From: Hydractinia symbiolongicarpus
Lineage: Eukaryota; Cnidaria; Hydrozoa; Anthoathecata; Hydractiniidae
Assembly (NCBI RefSeq): GCF_029227915.1
Contig: NC_079889.1
Span: 1,362,001 to 1,426,000, forward strand
DNA length: 64,000 nucleotides
Direction: 5' to 3'
Part shown: piece after piece, positions 48,372 through 61,800 of the stretch
How positions within the stretch are numbered: the first letter of the stretch is position 1
Layout: each line of letters opens with the position of its first letter
Notes under the pieces: model-generated
What the model was told of the DNA's origin: nothing
The model's input: the letters and a program-made list of their open reading frames with translations, nothing else
Database searches by the model: none
Made by a program: the position numbers and the translations under genes

Positions 48372-51300
48372 TTACATTGACATTGCAGGGCCGGCATGTT
48401 TGTCGGCATGACTGACTTTGAAGCAGGAAGCAATAAAAAGTGCCGAGTGACAGAAAGCGAGGAAGATACCAAATTTCACATTAAACAATGTTGGGGGAAA
48501 TATCCGAATTAATGGTAACATTTGAATGAGAAGCACTACTGTAACGTAGTATTCTTCAAACACATTGGTTTCAAATGGTAGACTTGATGTATTGTCGTCC
48601 AATCTATATTCCCAATTCCAGGATGTCTCCATCATTCGCAATTCCCAATTTTGAATGACGAGTTTTTGAAGTACGACATAGTTTGTTCTATTCATAAGTT
48701 TAGATTTAGTATAAGCTTTTTTTAACAATTTGTCCAATGCTTCCTTTAAGCAGTCTACTTCGTCGTCAGAAAATCTGTAAAATGCGCTTGCAGTTTTCTG
48801 TATTTCAACGTCTTTAACACGCAACAATACTTCAGCTAACATCTCACAAAAATATGGCTTTATCGCACGAATATCTAAATGTAGCTTTTCTAATCTCATT
48901 TCATTTTTGTTTTGCATTATTGATTTACGAAGATCGTAGATCACCCGTCGTGAGTGAGAGCGTACATGCAAGTGAACTTGTTTATAAAGTAGTAAAATAT
49001 CAAACAAAATTTGAGTAACTTCACCGTAATCTCTATCGAAATCCTCTTCCCAATAAGCAAAAACTATGGAATTCCATTTAGAAGTATAAACCGAGTTTTT
49101 GGAGCAATTGTGCAATGAAGTTATTAAATACTTTAAACTGTCTTGATCAAAAGAATCAGAACATATCAATAAACTGCTTACACTACAAATGTCTGACATG
49201 ATTTTTGACAATCCAACTACACAGGATACGCCACCTTGATTTGGTTCAAATGTTATACCCAATACATTAAAGTCATTTCTGTATTTTTCAAGAAAATACA
49301 CAAGCTCAGATTGTGTGTGTGAAGCATCCACTGTTAAGAACAAATCACTGCAATTAGATTTCAGTTTACACTGTTGAATGATCTTTTCGCTCAGGTTGTT
49401 TTGGTATTCAAATATTCCTTGAAGTAATTGCGGATTTTTAGTTCTTAACAAGTTGTTAAGAGGATTACTTCCATGTTGAACAAGTCCCATATTTTTTACA
49501 AATTGTTTTAAAATAGACGAAGAATCAGATTCAACTTTTAAAGCTCCGTGCATACCACAAACAAGTGGTAAACAGCCAGATAACGAGGGGTTTGATGTAA
49601 TGTCATTTTTATGTTTGCCTTCAGGAAAGAAGTAGTACACAGCTGTTAAAAACTCTTGCATTAAAAGATGGTTGAATTGATACTTAAGTCCATCCATTGT
49701 TTGTAGTTTTGAAACTAAACCAGTAGCTTCAATATTTTCGTTTCTTATCTCCTTTGGTATGTCAGCGACATCTATTAGAATGACGCCATCTGTAAGCATC
49801 TTTTGTGCAAGAAAGGACAAAGAAAATACAACTTTTTGTACACACTTTTCTTTAAAAATATCAAAAACATTTGATGTAAGTTGGTTACTTGGTCGGGTTT
49901 TGTAATGTCGATGAAGAAACAACGTTAATTGCCAAACAAATAACTCTGTTGTTGTTTTCGGTGCATGGAGAAGTCGTTGGTCTTGATATAGAGAGCAAAT
50001 TGTCCACAAAAAAACTGGGATCCTCGAAAGGAGTTTTAACTGCTTTGATTCATCAATTTTTTTGCGTAAAAGGTTTCCAAGTTTGGTATCTGATCCACTA
50101 AAAAGATTAATGTAATCAAGTACCTGCTCTGAGCTAAATCCAAGAATATCAACTTGTTTAATTGAAGCCGTAGAAAAAGACTTTCTTAAAACAGGAGAAG
50201 CATTTGGTCTGGATGTAATAATTGTTTTATGACAGGCATTAAAGCATTATGCGGATTTATTGTTTCAAAAATGACTTTCGAAATATCGCTAACGTTGTCT
50301 GACTTCTGTTTTGAAATAGTATGCAAATCTTCAACTCGGCTGAACTCATCCAATCCGTCCATAATAAAAATAATTTTTTTTGAAACAGGAACAAGGTCAG
50401 TGAATTTCATTTTTGTAAACAGTAGCGGATACTTTTTCAGGACTAAATCATGGAGCGATGAAATATTGCGAACTAAATTCATTTCTCTAAACTTGAATAG
50501 AAAAACAAATTGGAAATTTTTCCAAATACGTTTCTCAGCCCAATTCAAGGCCATTGTCTTTACCATAAAAGATTTTCCAATTCCTCCAATACCTCTCAGC
50601 AAAACAATTTGATTTTCTTCATCCAAAAGATTTTCCATGGTGCATTTCCCTTTTTGTGATAACATCTGCTTGATGTGAAACTCTCTAGCAGAATGTGTGT
50701 TATTAATATCAACATCTAAGCTATCCACAACTGCTAAGTCTACATAGAATCTTTTTCGGGGCATAGTTTGTTCATTTATACTTTCAATGTGTTCTTTTCC
50801 TATTCCTTCTAAATAATACTGCCTTAAAAGATCAGAAGCTTCTTTTAAATTTTTATTGTCACCTAAAAGAAAATGCAATGGATCTTTTAAAATTGCCTTA
50901 TGTTAGGAATTTGGCGTAGCGTAAAGCGAAGTCCCTTTATAGCATCGTTTATTATGCTGTAAGGCGCGATTTTGCCATCCATGACGGGTGTTAATTTATA
51001 TTTATCACATGTATAGACGATGTTATTCAGCACTGAAAAGAATCTTCTTTAAAGCTATTCAGTGGGAGAAGAGAGGAGAGGGACAGGGTAAAATCTTAAT
51101 TGTAACGTGTACAATTCTGGTTGTGCTAGCACAAGTAAAGAATTTTGACACCGTGCGAAACATGTGTTTAAAAAAATATTAAAATTAAAATATGCTCAAA
51201 TATCCACAAAATCTCTTTTTTTAAAATGTTTGGTAATAAAGCAGCGTTAAAGAAAGCAATTTACGAAAAAGTTTTAATGTTTTACAAGTTATGGTTGTGT

Positions 51301-52556
51301 GATATGCAGCTGGTAAAAATTAAATAAAGTAATTAACATTTTAATCTAAGAAGTTTTAAAAACAAAAAAGCTTCACAATGAATTTGACCTTTCTTTAGGG
51401 TTAAGACGAAACATACTTTAAAACCACGTGCTATATCGTACATTCTAGTTCTGGGAGAATTTTCATCACAGGTGATTTCAGTAGACACAAAAGATTACTA
51501 TCAACTTCTTAATTTACTTAAAAACAAATGATCATACCAGAAGAAAAGTAGCATATGGATACTGCAATACCAATAATTGCGATGCTAATCACACTGATTG
51601 GATAGCACTGTTGACACAGCTTTTGCAATGCAGTTAGAAAATTTCGCCACGATTCCAGTTTCTCTACACAAACTTTCACACCTTAATAGAAAATAAAATG
51701 TCGAAAGAAAAAAAAATTTTTTAAACAGACGTGGTAAGAAGAGATTCCAGGTACCTTTAACATTATCTTTCAAACAAGCAATATCTTCTTGCATCTGTGT
51801 TATAGAGTTGTGTGCTTGCTCCAGCTCTTCTTGAATATCCTCGATGTCAGTGAAATTACTCCACAACTTACATTGCATGCGCTCTAACGTTTTATTCATA
51901 TTATTTGTCTGATTCTCAACAGACAGATTTTTATTTGTCAATTCATGTATCTGAGTGTCATGATGGTTTAATTTCGTTTGGTTGTACAAAATAATTGCTC
52001 GCAGCAACAAGTTGTCTTGAAGGTTTAGGTTAACTGTTCTTAAATCGTTTACGTCAAATGGAGTGTTGTGTCCCAAGCCATTTATTATAACAAGAAGTTC
52101 ATCCCATGTGGTTGAAAATTCTGCCTCTTTTAAAGCTGTTATACGAGGAAAATGATTGAGGTAGTTGCGCATCTTTCTTGCTCTAATGCAAAATGCTCCT
52201 ACTGATTTATCATTACCTGGTGGATCATCTTGTCGCCAGTTTCCATCACTTGGCTTGATAGTTGTAAATTCTTCAATTAACACTAAAATCAGCGTAATAT
52301 CGAAAAGATTCGAGTTGGTTTCGGTTTTACCTTGTGGGTATAAAATTTTCCATTGTGGTTTAGTAATCACTCCTCTGCCTTTTAATTGTGCCAGTAACTT
52401 TCTCTTAGATATCAAAAACTTGTACAAATCTTTTGGTTGGTTTGGCACTCCGTTGATGTACAAAACGTTTAAAAGAGCATCTCTGAGTGGTCCTAGTATA
52501 AACATGGCTAATCTGAGCCATAATTCACAGGAGGTTACAAATCTTTCCAGAGTCAT
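48372..52556 (-). pseudogene. NLR1: HEPN-coiled coil-TM-NACHT receptor with a frameshift
   Basis: Exons 52556-51755, 51681-51538 and 50883-48372; both splice joins are in phase. Exon 1 (ATG at 52556) codes a DZIP3-like HEPN domain with the Rx4H motif RNYLNH (residues 130-135), then a coiled coil (about 190-265). Exon 2 codes a hydrophobic segment (ISVISIAIIGIAVSICYF). Exon 3 begins DPLHFL and carries Walker A GIGGIGKS and Walker B IIFIMDGLDEF. Then, near 50231-50236, one C is missing relative to NLR2 (gacagg against gaccagg), shifting the frame before the TSRP motif. Beyond this the frame is open to the stop, so only one lesion is visible. It could be a recent pseudogene, an allele or a sequence error. 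The C-terminus has a hydrophobic stretch (VTVVLLIQMLPLI) and a second one near the end. The role would be intracellular sensing at a membrane (inferred). Confidence 0.8.
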
Positions 52557-55500
52557 TTCTGAAAGGAAGAACGTTACGTAAATGATTTAATCATACCCCT
52601 TTTTGTCAAACAATATTACACTTCAATTTTATGTTAGAAACAATAAGATTTAAGCTCGCAGGTACTTATTACGTTTTCATGGGACACGTTTAAAGTCGTG
52701 TTACATAAGTAAACCAGAGACATTACACTAAGTGCAAAGGAAGACTAGCTGGAAAATATTTTTGTTATTCTAATTATTATTATTAATTATTATTATTTTT
52801 TCCTACAAAATGAAAAAAACACTGAAAAAAACTGTCATCACAGTTGTCAAACAGACTATGATAAAATTTTGCAAAAAAAGAAAAGAAATTGTTCTTGACA
52901 GAAAAACGGAAAGTATACAAAGCAAACAAAAAATACAGGCAAATTTACCTGATCTTAAACCTTGTGCATCAAATATGAAGGAATAAACTGAAATACACTC
53001 ATATTAAAAAAATAGTTACACAGTTACAGAACTTTTGATAATAGAGATGAGTTGTAGAAAGGCTTATGACAATTGAAGGAGTTTATCATGTTTCATGCCA
53101 CAATTTTCAGGCTATTTTCTGGATTAACATCAAATACATGCACGAAAGGTTTAAGTAACGGTTAATGTGTATTTGAGGTTTTTTTACTGTTTATTGAACG
53201 GTGGTTTAGACATGACAGTACAGTGATATCCTATCTACATTGTGTCGCAATTGTTATATTTATTGTTGGCATCCTCGCTGGGAATAGCCGGTTGCTTACA
53301 ACTGGGGCAAAAAAGAGGCATAAAGTTCACGTGACCAATGAGTAGGTACTACAATCTCGCATACTTGTAGTCTTAATACAGTCAGATCCCAGGTAAGAAA
53401 GTTAATTTGATGACGTCAAGAAGATAAGAAGCTACGCCACATATGCGTAAAATATACAATTTTTCGCAATTTTAAAAGTTTGAATTTTTTAAGCATTTTA
53501 AATGTTAGGGCCTTGATTTCTGATAGATATAATAAGCGATAAGCACAAATTTGGTTTTGAAAGAATGTATTCTAATGATATTATTGGGTTAGAAAATTAT
53601 GTCATATTCATTAGAAAGTTTCTTATTTTAACGATAAAGGTAAAAAGATCTGTTTGTCCAGGAAAATTGATGTTCATGTCATTAAAAACGTTATGTAGAT
53701 CAGAAAGAAAACGTCATTTTGAATGGTATTTACTTTAAATCTCATCCGTATTTCAGCTTAGGATACATATATCTCCTTAGCAACACGTTAGAAATTACCC
53801 AATAATTAAATACATGTAATAAATAGTTTATAACTAATACAACCGATATAGATTATCCCTGTCTAAAAAATATCTGCAAAGTATGAAATTAAAAAAATTC
53901 AGCACAACAAAAGTTATGCCCAATGAAGGAGAGCACGGGAACCTAACTCCACTTTACTTTATTTTTTAACACTAGTATGAACCCACTCCCAGCCTAAAAA
54001 GATGCTGTATGTTAAAAAATCGGCCTATTTAAACTGAAATTTGGCGAGCTTTTTATTGACAGAAAAGCTTTCTCTGATATAAGATATAACTGGGTTGCAC
54101 CAATCTAGCATGGCACATATTTTTATTTAGACCCGATCTAACAATTTCAATCATGAGAATTGCTTATAATGTTTTTTGCAAATGTATATTTGCCAAAATT
54201 GATATACTGTCAAAAATCGTTTATCGGTGTGCCTGAAAACGACTAAGTTCAGAAACTCAGGAATTATGATAATAGTGGAAATATTTTTGACTCAAATTTA
54301 TCAAACCAAGCTAAAAACATGTTATAGCAAGATTATTCTTTATTTCAGTTTTATTTTTAGAGAAAAGGATGGTGTCGAACAAGAAGTATTTTTTATAACC
54401 TAATTCTCTGGGCACTTTAGCAGCTATTTTCCACTTTAAGAAAATTTTCCATGGAACGGAATGGACAGGGTCAAAACAGAAAATTTTCTGCTTGGAATTT
54501 CCATTTCATAATATTACACACATTTTTATACAGAAACAATTTGTGCAATTCACACAAAATAAAATAACCTTAATAGTTCTAATGTTTTACATAACAGAAT
54601 TTCAGAATATTTAACGCTAGATTTTATACTATCTGAAGCTGTCTACATATATCCAGAAATTAATCTGACCTTGTCTTCACTTAGGATTTAAAACGCCATA
54701 AAAAAGACTTTTTCCCACAAACTGGTTTTAAAATCTAACAATGAACTATCTAAGTTCAACAGAGAAAATTTTTATTTAGGAAGTACCTAGGTAGCTATAG
54801 CTAGCTAAACTATATTAATGTATTATTTAACCTGCTAATAGAACAGCACGCCTTTTTTCTTAACTTTAAAGACGCTTATTGCAGTTACCAAGATAATTTT
54901 CTTGTATATTTTAGTCGTAAGACAATACAATATGTTAGTACGTTTTCTGTTGCTGAAACATAAAAGTCTGCCCGCTAAAGTTTTGCCATTGTTGGTCGTA
55001 TAAATTACCACATGACGCATTCGCTAATCTGGCCATATATTGGCTACATATCACTTAACGATACCAGGGTATTTCTTGTCGTCTTCTCTAATAACAAAAA
55101 GTGAGCTGGGTAGCATAGCTAAAAAATTATTATATAAAACGCCAGTGGGCAGCGGGCGGAATCCGCCGCCCAGATGGAATAGGGTAATGACGGTCATGCT
55201 CCAGAAAACGCAACAAAAGATCTTTGGATAAGTAATTCTGGTAATAATATCTGCAAGTGCTCCTTTTTAATATAAAAATCTGCATCACTTCAAACAGCCT
55301 CATATGATCAGTATTTATAAAAGTATTACAGTTTTGTATAAACGTTTCAATGTTCTTTAATAAAAACTAAACATTACTTTCTTAAATGTCTTAGAAAACT
55401 GATAACACTACCTCCGGCTTAGCGATTTTATTAACAGAAGATGATATGTATATAACAAAAAACAGAAAACTTAGTTAGATAGCTACATCCTAAAACGTAC

Positions 55501-58500
55501 TTCTATAGAGTGATTGTTTTTACAAAATTATGGCAGAAGTTTCAAGACTATTCTTTTTTCTAAAACATTAATAACATTACTTAAAATTAAAATTTGCGCT
55601 TCATCCAGATTAAGTGCTTTATCCAGATTAAGGGCATTTGGTATTAAACGATTTTTTTTGTGGTTAAAATACTAGCAAAACTCTTAATTTGTTAGTTTAA
55701 TGTTTATTCTTTTAAATATAAAGCTGTTTGAAGTGATCACACTATCACACTAACTCTGGTTTAGCATTATTATTAACAAAATATGATATGTTAATAACAA
55801 AAAACAGAAAACTTGGTTAGATAACTACATTCTAAAACGTTCCGTTCTGTAAATAGAGTGTACAAATTTTAGTACTTACAGGTTAAATTATAACGATCCG
55901 AAAATGTACTTCTAAATGTAATGAAACCAAACTTGATCTGAGTATGCAATAATTTTCTTCACAATTTTTTTCTTTATTATATCTGCAGTTACTATATTAA
56001 AGCTCCTATATAAAAATCGATAATAGCTATTTATTGAGATGTTCATAATGAATATGCTATTTGTGGCTGATAGAAAATTATAGAATGTCTGTATAAAAGA
56101 AACAGCTATTAAGCTCTGGGATATTAATGCTTGTAAGAAAGACGACCATTTGTTGTTATTCCTGACAATGGTTTACAAAGTAACAACTGTACTTCAATGT
56201 GCTGTAATTCAAAATTATGCTGATAAGCTGAAATAGCACGAAACTAGTATAAAAATATCCTATATAACTAAATCTGGAGATAAACATGGATATTTACCAC
56301 TTTTTTTAATATATTCTATTTTGGGTTAAGGTACAAGCGTTTAAAAACTTAGAGAAAAAACTAAAGTATTAATGATAATAAATAAACTAAGTTCTTAAAA
56401 GTTATCTGTTTACTTTCTTAAAACTAGCCGGAGACCCTGCATCGAAACGCCGTTTTAGCTACATTTAGTCGTGTTACCCAATGTTGGGTAATTAAAAAAT
56501 TGTAAGCTGTGCCACACATTCATGTTGAGCACTTTAGTACAGGTATGTACTGTGTCATTAATCGAGTAAAGTGGTTGGTGTATTTTTTTTTATAAAAACA
56601 CTTTCCTACAATGTTAGCTGACATAAAAACACAATTTACAACTCGTTGTTACCCCGTTAAATAGTCGTCGAACCATTTTTATTTTGCGGAAAATGTTCCC
56701 GGGAAAAGTTACTCCAGGAGACTGAGCATTTAGTACAGGTAAACAATGTCGCACATCTATATAAGTGTAATACCCTTAAATAAAAACAGGAAACAGTCCA
56801 TTGTTATTACCAGGATTAGCGGTTAGTACAGGTACAGGTGTTGCACATCTTTGCAGGTGTAATACACTTTTAAAACATCTTTATTACATCTTCAGCTTAA
56901 ATAAAAACACAGGAAACAGCCCGCTGTTAACACCGAGCTGTACGCATATTACAATTTAATGGTGTCGCACAGGTGTGTAGGTGTAATAGGCAGCTGAAAT
57001 ATCACTTAGCAAATTTATTTTTCGGAAAAATTTTCGAAAAGAATTTGTTGTGACCAAACCGCATTTGGCCACTTTCAATTTATTGCCAGAGGTAGCTAAA
57101 AATATTACTTAGATAACCACAACTTCAACTTAGAAGTAGATAATAACATATTAAACTGAATAAAAACTTTCAGAGAATAGGGATATATAAAGGTAGCTAT
57201 AACTAGCTAACTGGCTTTAGCAGGATACTCCCTCGAAATCTATGTTTGTAGCCAAAATATTAAAAATTGTTTAAGATTTTTACATCTCTAGAAGATATCT
57301 TAACATGTGGAATGTAGAAAAAATAAATATTCCTATAGATAAAAAATATTAAGAAGAAAAAAAGGTCATGAGGGGACCTATACAAACCGGACAACATCAC
57401 TTCCAAACCAAAACAGCCTTCGTAGCATGTTCCCGCTTTTTTGGGGTTTTGCCGTGATTCTGAAATTAAGCAACTTTCAACGAAAAAAAAAAATCGGTAA
57501 AATTCGGGTTCTACGGGAATTTTCCGAAATAAAGCGGCGGCTCAACTCTTTTTAACAGAGTACGACTTTTATTAAAGCGATTAAATTATTAAGACATAAT
57601 CACAATGTAAATGTACAAAACACAACGGAGAAATGCAGAGTTTACATTTTAATATAAATTAGAAACTAGCCCTTAAAAAGCTAAACTATAGCAAAATTTT
57701 GGTACCTAAAAGTTTAAAATGGTGTGATTTTTATTCATTACCTCTTCCTAGTTTCTTATTTGATGGCAAAAAGAGGTGTGATGGCGGAAAATTCTGCCTA
57801 ATTGCCATAAATTCGGAACTACCTAAGCCTAGATGATAACACTTAGTACAATTGTGGAATGCTTTAATACAAACAGATTCTATGTACATCTAATAGTGAT
57901 TTTAATGATATATATAATGCCTTCTCGACGATAAAAGGATTCTACAAGAAATATTGCTGCAATAAATGTCAATAAATTTGGTAAATGCTACAATAATAAC
58001 CGATTACACCAACCTGTACCGCAAAATACCGCCCAAGGTATAAATGTCAACTAAGCTTGCGAGGTTAGTGCAATAATTGAAGGCTTTATTTTTGGTACAG
58101 CAAGGGGTAGCATTGTAGTTGCTTCTATCCTATGAAATGTTTTTACCGATAAGCGTAGTGTAGGATGACGGTTAACAATATGCATTATTGCTTTTAAAGA
58201 TGATCGAAGTGAAGAAAACAATGTAAGATCGTCATTGGGAACAAAAATGACGTTAATTATTTATTTATTTTATCCGTAACACCCGTATATATCACCTTAG
58301 CAACACATTGGGGATCTGTATTAACCATGATACATGTAGTAAGTAATACAACATCTTGAAATATTGTTACATGGATATCAAATTTTTACAAATAATAAAC
58401 TATATCCGAGAAATGCAATACCACTGCAAATTGTCAAATTAATCCATAATATTTCTTCTTTATCACAAGTCTCAATAAAAGCTTAAAAAAGTCATAGAAT

Positions 58501-58815
58501 TTCAGCGCTCAATTACATACCACACAAAAGCTGCGGATGCAGGCAATTTCATGAATTAAAAACATAGAAAAAAATCTTTCTTTAAAAATTACTAAAATGC
58601 GGTTGGAGAATAACTAAACAAAGAATCAAATAAATAGACAAAATAGGATCTAATTAACAAACAATAATAATAAAAATTCAAAAAACTATTTATAACTGAA
58701 AAACAAATAGAACTACAATTATGTACAAAATTAAAAAAGCTAAGGCAGTGTTTTCATCAGTTTTGGGATCAATGTGCATGTGTTATAACTTGACGTAGTT
58801 AAACCATATATTATG
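52557..58815. other. 6.2-kb stretch without a recognised gene
   Basis: Between NLR1 and NLR2 I find no supported exon, relic or RNA gene. Poly-A/T and TTATTATTAT runs occur at 52755-52800 and TAGCTAGC at 54795. Repeat blocks lie at 56500-57000. The promoter of NLR1 should lie just upstream of 52556, but no motif was recognised. Confidence 0.45.
56500..57010 (-). repeat. Degenerate repeat blocks, inverse of those at 37.7-38.2 kb
   Basis: Three or four diverged copies of a block with (C)AGGAAACAG(C/T)CC(G/A)CTGTTAACACC, GAGCTGTACG/TTAGTACAGG and GTCGCACATCTATATAAGTGTAATA. They are the reverse complement of the TGTTAAC...ACTGTACTA...GTTTAACTG blocks at 37680-38030. They also share the GTTGTTACCCCGT...TTTTTATTTTGCGGAAAA text of 38090-38170 and 42510-42570. 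Confidence 0.6.
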
Positions 58816-61800
58816 TTACATTGACATAAATTCGCCGCAATATTGCCCATCATTACATGATTTATAGGTTACAAATGATAATACCAAAGAATAGACAAAA
58901 TAGTAAGCCACAAGTACCGCACAAAATTCTCTATCAATCAATATACTTGCCTGTGTTAAATTTAACTTATAAAGACATAGGAGTATAAGGAATAATGGTA
59001 AAGTTTGAATTAACAATACAAGTGCTATATACCATCCCTCAAACGCATTCGTTTCAAACGGGAGATTTGACGTTTTCTCATTCAATTTATATTTCCATAT
59101 CCATGATGTGTCAGTCATTTGCAATTCCCAATTTTGAATGACAAGTTTTACAAGTACTAAATAAGTCGATCCGTTTAAAAATTTAGATTTGGTTTGAATT
59201 TCTTTCAACAATTTGTCCATTGTTTGCTTTAAGCAGTCTACTTCTTCGTCAGAAAATCTGTAAAATGCGCTTCTAGTTTTCTGTACTTCAACGTCTTTAA
59301 CACGCAACAATATTTCAGCTAACATCTCACAAAAATATGGCTTTATCGCACGAATATCTAAATGTAGCTTTTCTAATCTCATTTCATTTTTGTTTCGCAT
59401 TATCGATTTACGAAGATCGTAGATCACCCGTCGTGAGTGAGAGCGTACGTGCAAGTGAACTTGTTTATAAAGTAGTAAAGTATCGAACAAAATTTGAGTA
59501 ACTTCACCGTAATCTCTATCGAAATCCTCTCCCCAATAAACAAAAAATATGGAATACCATTTAGAAGTAATAACCGAGTTTTTGGAGCAATTGTGTATTG
59601 AAGTTACTAAATACTTTAAACTACCTTGATCAAAAGAATTAGAACATATAACAAAACGGCTTACACTACAAATGTCCGACATGATTTTTGACAATCCAAC
59701 TACACAGGACACGCCACCTTGATTTGGTTCAAATGTTATACCCAATACATTAAAGTCATTTCTGTATTTTTCAAGAAAATACACAAGCTCAGATTGTGTG
59801 TGTGAAGCATCCACTGTTAAGAACAAATCACTGCAATCAGATTTCAGTTTACACTGTTGAATGATCTTTTCGCTTAGGTTGTTTTGGTATTCAAATATTC
59901 CTTGAAGTAATTGCGGATTTTTAGTTCTTAACAAGTTGTTAAGAGGATTAATTCCATGTTGAACAAGTCCCATATTTTTTACAAATTGTTTTAAAATAGA
60001 CGAAGACTCAGATTTAACTTTTAAAGCTCCATGCAGACCACAAACAAGTGGTAAACAGCCAGATAACGAGGGGTTTGATGTAATGTCATTTTTATGTTTG
60101 CCTTCAGGAAAGAAGTAGTACACAGCTGTTAAAAACTCTTGCATTAAAAGATGGTTGAATTGATACTTAAGTCCATCCATTGTTCGAAGTTTTGAAACTA
60201 AACCAGTAGCTTCAATATTTTCGTTTCTTATCTCCTTTGGTATGTCAGCGACGTCTATTAGAATGACGCCATCTGTAAGCATCTTTTGTGCAAGAAAGGA
60301 CAAAGAAAATACAACTTTTTGTACACACTTTTCTTTGAAAATATCAAAAACATTTGATGTAAGTTGGTTACTTGGTCGGGTTTTGTAATGTCGATGAAGA
60401 AACAACGTTAATTGCCAAACAAATAACTCTGTTGTTGTTTTCGGTGCATGGAGAAGTCGTTGTTCTTGATATAGAGAGCAAATTGTCCACAAAAAAACTG
60501 GGATCCTCGAAAGGAGTTGTAACTGCTTTGATTCATCAATTTTTTTGCGTAAAAGGTTTCCAAGTTTGGTATCTGATCCACTAAAAACATTAATGTAATC
60601 AAGTACCTGCTCTGAGCTAAATCCAAGAATATCAACTTGTTTAATTGAAGCCGTAGAAAAAGACTTTCTTAAAACAGGACAAGCATTTGGTCTGGATGTA
60701 ATAATTGTTTTATGACCAGGCATTAAAGCATTATGCGGATTTATTGTTTCAAAAATGACTTTCGAAATATCGCTAACGTTGTCTGACTCCTGTTTTGATA
60801 TAATATGCAAATCTTCAACTCGGCTGAACTCATCCAATCCGTCCATAATAAAAATAATTTTTTTTGAAACAGGAACAAGGTCAGTGAATTTTATTTTTGT
60901 AAACAGGAGCGGATACTTTTTCAGGACTAAATCAGAGAGCGATGAAATATTGCGAACTAAATTCATTTCTCTAAACTTGAATAAAAAAACAAATTGAAAA
61001 TTTTTCCAAATACGTTTCTCGGCCCAATTCAAGGCCATTGTCTGTACCATAAAAGATTTTCCAATTCCTCCAATACCTCTAAGCAAAACAATTTGATTTT
61101 CTTCTTCCAAAAGATTTTCCATGGTGCATTTTCCTTTTTGTGATAACATCTGCTTGATGTGAAACTCTCTAGCAGAATGTGTGTTATTAATATCAACATC
61201 TAAGCTATCCACAACTGCTAAGTCTACATAGAATCTTTTTCGCGATATAGTTTGTCCATTTATACTTTCAATGTGTTCTTTTCCTATTCCTTCTAGATAA
61301 TACTGCCTTAAAAGATCAGAAGCTTCTTTTACATTTTTGTCATCACCTATAAGAAAATGCAACGGATCTTTTAAGTTTGCCTTATGTTAGGAATTTGGCG
61401 TAGTGTAAAGCGAAGTCCCTTTATAGCATCATTTATTATGTTCTAAGGCGCGATTTTGCCATCCATGACAGGTGTTAATTTGTATTCTCGACGTATAAAC
61501 GGGATGCTATATACCACTGGTTTCTTATGAATAGTTAAAAAACTTACTTCATTTTGGAGAAAAGTGGAATAACGTAAAATCACATACAATTCTAGTTGTG
61601 TTACCACTCAACAAATTTTTGACACCGTGTAAGACGCATGCTATATTAATCTGTCTTCCATTAAATTGCCACTCTTAAATCATAGTTGGCTTTTTTCAAA
61701 GAGTTATGTCGAAATTTTAGTTCAAGCCATGTGCGATACCTAACATTTTTTTCCGTGCATCAATGAGTTACGTAATTTTATGCCAATTAAAGAAGAAAGA

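Noticed and set aside
48372-50009. Separate gene starting at a TTG-encoded Met (MWTICSLYQ)
   Set aside because: The frame continues upstream and matches the interior of NLR2; it is the downstream part of NLR1 after the one-base deletion.
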